Made by a program: the position numbers and the translations under genes | Shown here: positions 56,174-64,000 of the stretch, piece by piece | Layout of the letters: each line of letters starts with the position of its first letter | How positions within the stretch are numbered: the first letter of the stretch is position 1 | The notes under the pieces: generated by a model | Databases searched by the model: none | What the model was told of the DNA's origin: nothing | What the model saw: the letters and a program-made list of their open reading frames with translations, nothing else | Origin: Copromyces sp. CBS 386.78 | Lineage: Eukaryota > Ascomycota > Sordariomycetes > Sordariales > Sordariaceae | Direction: 5' to 3' | NCBI GenBank assembly: GCA_030685235.1 | Contig: MU839264.1 | Coordinates: forward strand, 1-64,000 | DNA: 64,000 nucleotides

Positions 56174-59100
56174 AAAAAAGATGTGATGGTTGAGGATAAG
56201 AGGATTGAGCCAAGTCCACAGAATTAACAGCCATCATCGTTCCCTTTAAAAACCCCGTCGATGCAAATTTGCTTTGAGTCAATGTCCAACATTGAGGGCA
56301 TTTGTCCTGCGATCTGTGGAGCGTTGTCTTGACGATCCAATGACACCGTCACAGACTCACTGGCATTTTTTTCCTACACACCAACGCCAAGGGCTATCTT
56401 CCATCACATCACGCATGGCTGGGACGAGTGCCCATCCACGAGGCAAGTTGCAAGTACAGTGGTATGTACTTTAGGTGTGATGAGAACTTTTTCTTTCGTC
56501 GGGTCGGTTCCTTGGCCCCCTACCACGGTTGGAATGCTACCTATCTCACCATGGCTGTCCACGATCGACCTCATCTCCTCCTCCACCTCTCATCCTCATC
56601 CCCGCGGCCAGACCAAAGCACTCTTTCCGTGCAACTACAGAACCATCGGTATTGCTGTTGTTGACGGTTGACGGTCACCTTGGGGACGTTGTGCTGCCTG
56701 ATACAAAGAGTACTGTTCCTTTCCTATCTGCTCTCAGATTCAAGGACTTTCTGCCACGTCCGTGGACCGGTGATACAACGAGTCAAGGCAACCAAGAATT
56801 TGCATCTGTCATGGACTGTAGTCCAATGGCTTGCCTTGGCTACACGGGTCTCTCAGGGTGGCCAACTGTTTACCTAACAATTACTGACTGCCCTGGACAT
56901 GAGGATTGTGCCGTCATCAAGCGGCGGCTGCGACAGTGTACTCAATCCCCGTCAGTCCGTAACGGATGACAATCTGGGCGAAAAAATGACAGATTCGAGA
57001 GGTTGCTGTGCCCAGGACTGCGAGCGGACTCGGAAGTACCCCCGTCCACCACTCGATGTGCCGACCTTTACATCATCTAAGCACTCTTCAGCTTCGAGTC
57101 GAAACAGGAATTAGCTCGCGGCGGAGTCCCGTGGAGCCTGTTGAAATTACCTCTTTCCAAGTGTTTTATCTTCTCTTGGTCTTTAGCTATTCCTGAGATT
57201 GAACTTATCGATTCTGGGACGAGGCTCGAACAGCCTCGAGCTGAGTAGACACAAGGCATTATCTGCGAATCAGAATGAGCTGGTCCCTTGCAGCACCTGC
57301 CAGCTTGGCATGTCAATGGTATTTTCATTGGGTACCATTACTTCGACCATCCCTATCGCCGAGAAGCATCTAGATCCTCGATGCCTCTGATCACATTGCC
57401 ATTTTCTGGGAAAAGCTTCCCTGTTTTGTGCTCTTGGTATAGCCGAAGCTTATCTCGTGTGTCTAAGGTCGGAGAATTCTCACCAGGGCGAAGTTCTGAC
57501 TCAGTAGAACGTCGTATTCTATGAGTCTTCTGTTATACCAGGTATGGAACATGCTCGGGGGCACGAACCCAACAGGCAGAGTGCTCCTTTCTACCGACTT
57601 CGGAAGCCGAGAACCTTTGACCTCAAGGCTGGGTCACAAGGGGCGGTGGTCTCTTGTATGTTGGTTCTCCCATCTATCATGCGTCAGACGAGTAGGACAC
57701 AGAAGCTAAGGGGTCCCGGCAGTCCACATTAGGAGAAGATCATAGTCCGTCCTTGGTGGATGTTGTCATACCTCACAAATCATCTGAAACATTTGTTTCG
57801 CAGCCTCAGCATGTCTCAGAGTTCGTGCTGTCGAGGAGGCATTTTCTTTTCCCGGAGCTATCCGTCACGAAGAATAATCAAGACATCCACTTTTCGGTTG
57901 TCTATGAGGCACGTTTGGATGTGATAACATCGCGTCGTCTGCTCTCACCACCTCATTCCGTAACACAGCATCTACAGCACATGACGCAGCACACTTTTCC
58001 CCTTTGCTCTAATCCGCCTGCAGCATGACTGTAACACTGATATCAGACACTCGGTATCACGACACGACCCCCAAGACTCGAGGCTGACTACAGGTCGCAG
58101 ACGTGCTTAGTCAAGATCGCAATGTGTGTGACAAAATCACTCGCATCGTCTTCATGCAGCTCATGGAGTCGCCGCAGGACCGTCAAGCCAACAATCTCTC
58201 ATACATACACTAGACACTCTCGCCGTTTGGGAGGCGCAGTGGTTGTTATCATGACACCGCATGTTATCCGGCTCTTTCGAGGACCCAATCGGGCAATGCG
58301 GATGCAAAACCGCTCAGGGTTGAGCTGCAAGTGTATGACTGTGTGAAAATTGGTGACGGCCGCGTCCAACTGACCGTATCCAACGGGAAAGGATAGCCCA
58401 AGCTACCTTTCCCAAATATGCGCGAGACTCGGATGAAGATCTCCCGTCAAAATGACTTTAAAAGCTGGTAAGTAATCACATTCCTTTGCAGTTTGGACAC
58501 TCCGTGATGGCATTTCTTGCCCCAGCTGGTTTCCCTTACAAATATGCATTCCCCGTTGAAGTTGAAGCCTCTTTGCATTAGTAGGCTTATCTTGGCTTTC
58601 TTCAACCTCCTTAGCTCACTTCGTCTTCCGCGGGTCAGCTCTTGAGAGATATGAGTGAAGAAACTCTCACTGTCAGCTCAAGACAAAGTTCGGACCGGAA
58701 ATTTACGGCACAGCACCCCGGATGCCAATAACTCTAATTCACCAAGGCTGAGGAAAGTCATATCATAAACCCTGGGCCCGGACCTTGACATCTCAGCTAC
58801 CAACCGCCAACCGGCGATGCACCACTGTCTGACGTCAAAATCAGGGTTTCCTCCTTTGGACTCTATCATCCTTGACACTTAACATGGAGAAACTCAAGTG
58901 CTGGTGGTGATAGGATGCGCGGATTGCTTACTTCGGTGGGACTCTTACTTTCCCGGACAGCCCTATTCCCCGTTCTCATGCGGGTGTCCGTTGGACATCA
59001 TGACCATACCCCGATGGCCTGGGTGCCGATAACTGCTCAATATTGCCGACTTCCCGGAGGGGCTACCTTCCGAAGCTCTACAAAACCAGGCCAAGGAACC

Positions 59101-60174
59101 CCAAGCTTCTTAGCATACCGTACATGGAGAAATCTTCTTGATTTGTTGGCTGCGCCCAAAATTGCGGAATTGAACTATCCGCATTCTCACCTTTCCGCTC
59201 TCCAACATCAGCAGTACCCAATATGTTGGTCTCAAAACCTCTCCCTCTTTTACAAGATGTTGCTTGTTGATGGTTGGAGGTCGCTAGTTCTTGGCTTTCA
59301 TCATTGGGGTGGTAAGCAGGTCAGCCAACATTCATCCGTATGGGGTAATGACCCGCGATGAATCGGATATACTCTACATGCATCCCCCCCGGGGGCCGAC
59401 CAGCCGCAGCCGCATATGTCAATGTTCTCCCAACATGGAGTAGTTGGCGCTGACCTGCGACTGATACACCGTACCCACCTCACTTTGCCATCTTATATCA
59501 CCAAATCCGGTTTACCCGAGAAGCGACGGGTATAGCAAACCGGATGGACCTTCAGGGAGTAAAATGCCAATTCGCCAATTCGTTGGGGGACCTCTTGCCA
59601 ATGCCAAGTGGCAGGATTGTCATTGTCATTGTCATGTTGAAGAAAGCGACGCCAAGTTCTGCCCTTTTTCGCGTGGACGTCGTGCAACATGAGTTCTGCG
59701 AGTATCCACTGACATTGACAGTTGGATTCAAGGACATCGTGCTTGATCCGACAACCTCATTCGAGGAGAGCTAGAGAGGAGACTTTCCTCCGTGTTACGA
59801 GATATTTCTCTGTTCGTTCCTGAATCGGGTGATACTGCACCATTTTCGATCTTTGTTCGTTTCTTCTTCTCGACTCCTTCCATGGATAATGAAGGGCTTA
59901 CACAATCCAAACGACACCGTAACAGGTAACAAACAGGTCAACTCCTCAAGGCTCTCAACAAGGAAACTTTCTTCACTTCATCATCTCATTTTACATTTTA
60001 CGGCCCCTCTGGCGGTGCGTGGGTATTGCCTAAGCGAATACGGACTACGGGATTCCTTCATCGAGCATATACCACTGACCAGACGGAAGAAAGTCTCCCA
60101 TCACGTGTTACTGACATCGTTTGCATGCCGTCCGGTCGCTCAAAAAAGTCATGGTTTGCGCTCGGAGTCGAATA
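56174..60174. other. Four-kilobase gene-free stretch before the second transposon
   Basis: Normal composition, not RIP-like. Many short frames on both strands, the longest 148 codons at 58915-59361, but none shows a domain, signal peptide with mature Cys pattern, or paired splice signals. No tRNA seen. The proximal part is the transporter promoter. Confidence 0.4.
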
Positions 60175-60268
60175 CTTGGGGGTAGGGGAAAAGTGGGACC
60201 TTTTGTCACCCCCTCTTCATTAAAGAGGGGGAAAAATTTTTATGGGACAAACTTTTATTATGGGACAA
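60175..60268. repeat. Left terminal inverted repeat of copy 2
   Basis: Corresponds to the right end of copy 1 but retains TATGGGACAAAC twice where copy 1 has TATAGGACAAAC, showing the unmutated motif. Confidence 0.88.
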
Positions 60269-60399
60269 ACCCCATACTAAACCGTTAGTAAAATGACCCA
60301 TCCCCATAGTAAACCACCACATTTCACATTAACACAACGTTGTTTGAAGCCCGGTTTATTGCCCAGTTAGGTAGTAAGTAAACAAAGGACTAAGTTTCA

Positions 60400-63280
60400 G
60401 TCTTATCCATCATTTTCTGGTGCTGGTGCAGGTGCTGGTGCAGGTGCAGGTGCTGGTGCCTCCTTTTCTGGTGCCTTTTCTGGTGCCCCCTATGCTGGCG
60501 GAACCTCCTTCACGACCACCTCTACCCTTACTGGCGTACTATTTAGTGCAGCCTGCCTTCGTACTTCCATTCGTGCCTGTATACGAGGTCTTACATCGCT
60601 CTCTATCAACTTTAAGACCGACTAGTATAGTGTTTCTTCGAGAGCTCGTAGTTGTGATAGGGTAGAGGCGAAGGTAGGGGTAGGGCGAGGTGTTGATGGC
60701 CCAGCTTGTGCGGGAGGTCTGGGGGTAGATGGCCTAGTCTGTATAGGAGGTTTGGGTGTAGGTTTGGGTGTAATTGGCGGGAGCACTAGTAAAGTCTGGT
60801 TATCCCCCCCCTTATCCTCCTCCTCGTCGTTATTATCTTCCCTATTATATACCGCTTTGAGTATGGCCTTATTGTTATTATTGTTGACGAGGGTGCTTTC
60901 GTCTTCGATAATGGAATTGATAACCTATGTATTAATACGAGCAGTAACCTGCGAGGCTGTTTTTAGGGGGGCGGGCGGGCGAGGGGGGGAGGATAGGACT
61001 TCTGGATTATTATTTAGAATCTTATTTAGAATAATATCTGGCTAGTTATTACTAAATAGATCATTGTCGATATCCCCCTATACCCGTTTAACCGCATTTG
61101 GTATTGGTATACCTTGTGTATCCGTTACGAATAATCCCCCTTTATCTTTATTTTTACCCTTATCCTTTTCGTTGAGGATATTTTCGTTAAAAATAGGTAT
61201 AAACCTATTATTCTCCCTCTTCTTTAACTAATTATTTTAGTATACTTTTTAGTATACTTTCCCTTTACCCCCCTCTTTATCGTTAACCTAGTTATTATAT
61301 ACCTGCTTTTTTGTTTTGTAGCCCTCTATTCTAATAGCCTTCGCTTGTTTTTTTAAGTCCTCTTACTATTCTTTATTAGCTTTCTCTATAGCTATTTAAT
61401 TAAGATTGCCTTTTAAAAGAGATAGCTTTTCCCCCTTTCTAGGGACTTTAATAACCCGCCGCTTTATTTTACGGTCGAAGTTAGCGGCTTTCTCCTTATT
61501 TTAACGGTTATATTTTTAAACCTTATTGTAGGTTAAGGGAGCTTTGTAAATAACGATTTCGGTATTATAATAATGAGTTCGAATAAGTAAGCTAAAAAGA
61601 TAATAGTATTTATCTTTAATATAGGTAATAACCTATACGGCTTCTTTAAAGCGGTCTTTTTAAGGGAATAATGAAGGTAAGGCGGGGTTAGATTATTTAG
61701 GCTATTTTATTCGGATTTGAAGTAGGATTCGGTTCTGGTTAATAGAATATATATTAGTATCTTTAAATCCGTTAAAAATATTGTACGTAGTTAAATTATT
61801 ATCGAAGATATATTAAAATAGTAGGGATAATATAGTTAATTAAAGAAAGAAAAGGCAGTAATAGGGGGATAGTGGGGTAATAATTAATTTTAAGTTCGTA
61901 TACGAAGGTAATATATGTAAAATTAAATTCCCCATTTTAAACGAACTACTTTAATATTTGTTAATAGTAAGATTTAAAGGACGAAAATATTTTAATGTTA
62001 AGAAGCTATATTATATAGGTTAAATAAGGAGGTAATATTATTAAAATAATATTAAAAGTATCCGTATATTCTTTAACCTCTATCCTATAGTATTTATTAA
62101 AGTTGTCGATAATTAATAAGTAGTAAATAAGTTTATAAAACTTTTTTAAACCGACGCCGCTAATAAGGTTATTAAATTTTATACTAATAAAATCTACCCT
62201 ATACTAATTATAGCTAAATTAATTTCGAAAAGAGAACCCCTCTTTTTTATTTTCGGTATTATTATTAGTTAATTCGTAGGTATTTTGTTATTTCAATTTT
62301 GTAAAAGTAGGCGACGAGTAGAAGGAATAATAATTAAAATATTTTAATTAATTAAATATAAGTTTACTATTCGAAAAGCCGGTTAATAATTTAGTAAATT
62401 ATACAGAATTGTTGAGGTCGTTATTAATAAAATCTTTTATTGGATCCGTCTTAAAAATTATATAAATAGGGATAGATTTGCTAATCGAATTTATATTAAT
62501 TATTAATATAATTAATTCTCTATTAGTAATATTGTTAATTTTTGGTTGTAATAAGGTTAATTAGTATTTTTCCCTATATAAATTAACTGTAATTGGCCTA
62601 CCTTCTACCTTGTTAACTCTCTTAGTATAACTATTTTTACGCGACTGCCCGCTATATAACCTAATTTAATATTTATTTTATTATAGTTTTAAATATCGCT
62701 TTTATTAATATTATATATTTCGAATACTTTTTTGTATTTATTAAACCATTCGTTAACGGAATTTTTATTCAATTTTTAAAACTTCCTTTTAATATTAACC
62801 GTGCGGTAAATCGTCGTCTTTAATTCTAAGTAATTTTTAAGAAACTATATTAATTATATTATATTATAAGTTTCTAGAGCACTTTATAACGACTGTAAGT
62901 AATTTACTACTATAATTACTATTTAATATAATGCGGGGAACCGTCCCCTAAAATAGAATATTATATATAATACGATAGTTTCCTCCTCGGCCTCCGTTAA
63001 TATATAAGGTCTCCCTATTAAGTACGACGATATAGTAGGTTTATTAAGTTCGCGTAGCGATTTTATATAACGAGCGATAGATGTGCGGGATTCCCTAGTA
63101 ATTTTAGAAATGTCTTTAATTGTTAGCAGTTTCGAAGATTTATTGCGAAGTGATTTAAATTGTTAATAAGCGGCGAGATATATGCGGGCACCGTAATACT
63201 TAGCTGGTACCTCTCTTAGCTCTTCGAAATACTTGTTGAAATTCACGGGTATTGTACGGTAAATTAACGATTCCTCTATT
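60400..63280 (-). pseudogene. Transposase gene of copy 2, RIP-mutated 5' part, better preserved 3' part
   Basis: Minus strand, homologous to the copy 1 transposase. The first DDE block near 62690 reads NYNKINIKLG in a frame with stops, so the N-terminal and catalytic regions are dead. The C-terminal region is clean: ESDVRPRIQARMEVRRQAAL, then STPVRVEVVVKEVPPA and a stop. After it, the same frame continues with a GAPEKAPEKEAPAP-like tail that in copy 1 is not preceded by a stop. Whether that tail is translated in the ancestral protein is unclear. Confidence 0.78.
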
Positions 63281-63432
63281 AATCTATCGATATATAGATT
63301 GCTTACTTTTTATAGTTTTAGAATTACGAAATTACGAAATGGCGATGTGTTGTGTTGATCCGAAAACGCGATGTTAAAAGTTACTTTTGCGCTGCGTTAA
63401 TACGATTTTCTATATGGTACTGGGCGGACCTT

Positions 63433-63530
63433 GTCCTATAATAAAAGTTTGTCCTATAAAAATTTTTCCCCCTCTTTAATGAAGAGGGGGTAAGAAAAGG
63501 CCCTACCCAGGCCTCCCTCCTACCCCTAAG
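63433..63530. repeat. Right terminal inverted repeat of copy 2, diverged
   Basis: The inner part (hairpin CCCCCTCTT...AAGAGGGGG and TATAGGACAA repeats) is conserved. The outer about 40 bp differ: they contain AGGAGGGAGGCCTGGGTAGG in place of AGGGGAAAAGTGGGACC, including a net insertion. Confidence 0.8.
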
Positions 63531-63757
63531 TAAGGGAATCTTTTTGCTCGGATGATAACCCGCCGCTCGCCGGGCATTCGCGGCCCAACCCGGAACTAAC
63601 AACCTCAACTCCTCGATGGTAACGCACTTCCGGGACTCGAAGAATAAATGCCCCTGGTCTGTCTGGACTTCCAAGTTTCCTCCTTTCTCTAGGCCCTGGC
63701 ATGATGCTATCGCCAAGCATCCCCATAATCGGCATTAGATTAGTGTGCACCGGGCTA
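63531..63757 (-). other. Open fragment cut by the transposon, possible gene remnant
   Basis: On the minus strand the frame reads QGLEKGGNLEVQTDQGH, then LFFESRKCVTIEELRLLVPG and WAANARRAAGYHPSKK, up to the transposon end. G+C and composition look coding-like, but no start, stop or family can be identified. It may be a piece of a gene disrupted by copy 2. Confidence 0.35.
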
Positions 63758-63827
63758 CTCGTCGGTTAGGTTGAGTGGGCCACCCTCTGGGGGCCTCGCT
63801 TACATAACAAGCTAACCGACTCTAGGC
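63758..63827. mobile_element. MITE copy 2
   Basis: Starts CTCGTCGGTTAGG after a TA and runs through CTAACCGACTC. It matches the MITE at 28163-28232 with one difference over the first 65 bp. The right boundary is uncertain because the last five bases differ (TAGGC in place of TGGAG). Confidence 0.8.
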
Positions 63828-64000
63828 TCCTCCCAGAGTCGGATTTTTTACCTATAACGCGCAGGGTCTGTAATGGTCAAATATCTAAATACAATAATAA
63901 CATCACCAGTTTTTACTGCACCACACTATAAATAGTATTAATCTGTTCGTCTCGTTGAGCTTTATCTTTTGCATATATTTTTATTATGCCTATTTTCGAT
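63828..64000. other. AT-rich right edge
   Basis: Composition drops again toward AT, perhaps the start of another RIP-affected block. A further CAGAGTCGGA word close to the MITE end suggests a partial repeat. No gene seen. Confidence 0.35.

Larger units (their letters stand above)
60175..63530 (-). mobile_element. Pogo/Fot-like DNA transposon (copy 2), uninterrupted, inverted
   Basis: Same terminal repeats as copy 1 and flanked by TA (60173-60174 and 63531-63532). Its left part (60175 to about 61800) matches the inverse of 25153-26797, and its right part (about 61800-63530) the inverse of 16708-18433. The Gypsy element of copy 1 is absent. RIP damage is uneven: 60175 to about 61050 retains open frames and CpA-rich DNA, the rest is AT-saturated. 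Length 3356 bp. Confidence 0.92.

Noticed and set aside
58915..59361. 148-codon plus-strand frame with a hydrophobic start resembling a signal peptide
   Set aside because: The rest of the frame has no Cys pattern, domain or splice partner; most likely chance.

Overview
The window looks like a chromosome segment of a filamentous ascomycete, most likely a Sordariomycete close to Neurospora. Its unique DNA is about half G+C and carries short (about 50-75 bp) spliceosomal introns. It alternates abruptly with very AT-rich, TpA-rich blocks in which transposon genes survive only as transition-riddled ghosts. That pattern is the signature of RIP (repeat-induced point mutation). No species is proven by the sequence alone.

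Layout. (1) 1-6350: RIP-destroyed Ty3/Gypsy retroelement, minus strand, running off the left edge. (2) 6.35-16.7 kb: unique DNA with a four-exon unknown gene (+), a CmcJ/AsaB-type protein (-) and a TmpA-like membrane flavoprotein (-). (3) 16708-26797: a 3.37-kb pogo/Fot-like DNA transposon with 94-bp terminal inverted repeats and a TA target duplication. It is split by a complete 6.7-kb chromodomain-type Gypsy element with 211-bp LTRs and a 5-bp target duplication. (4) 26.8-38 kb: a broken 4-coumarate-CoA-ligase-like gene carrying a 70-bp MITE in its AMP-binding loop, then a tandem pair of paralogous double C2H2-like proteins with a small Cys/His-rich gene between them. (5) 37.9-56.2 kb: a denser gene block with GH43 glycosidase, fructosamine-3-kinase-like kinase, HD-family protein with an altered metal site, GNAT acetyltransferase, unknown protein, frameshifted dienelactone hydrolase, tRNA-Thr(AGT), small secreted cysteine-rich protein, tandem SnoaL-like protein and a DHA2-type MFS transporter. 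(6) 56.2-60.2 kb: no convincing gene. (7) 60175-63530: a second, uninterrupted copy of the pogo-like transposon in opposite orientation, which shows the empty site of the nested Gypsy element. (8) The last 470 bp hold an open fragment cut by the transposon and a second copy of the MITE.

The genes do not form one obvious pathway. Clear groupings are the transposon layers, the local duplication of the zinc-finger-like family, and several functions typical of fungal accessory regions (secreted glycosidase, secreted Cys-rich protein, MFS exporter, CmcJ/AsaB-type and TmpA-like proteins). Intron positions were worked out by hand from GT...AG signals and reading-frame continuity. Family names rest on motifs read by eye, without database searches.
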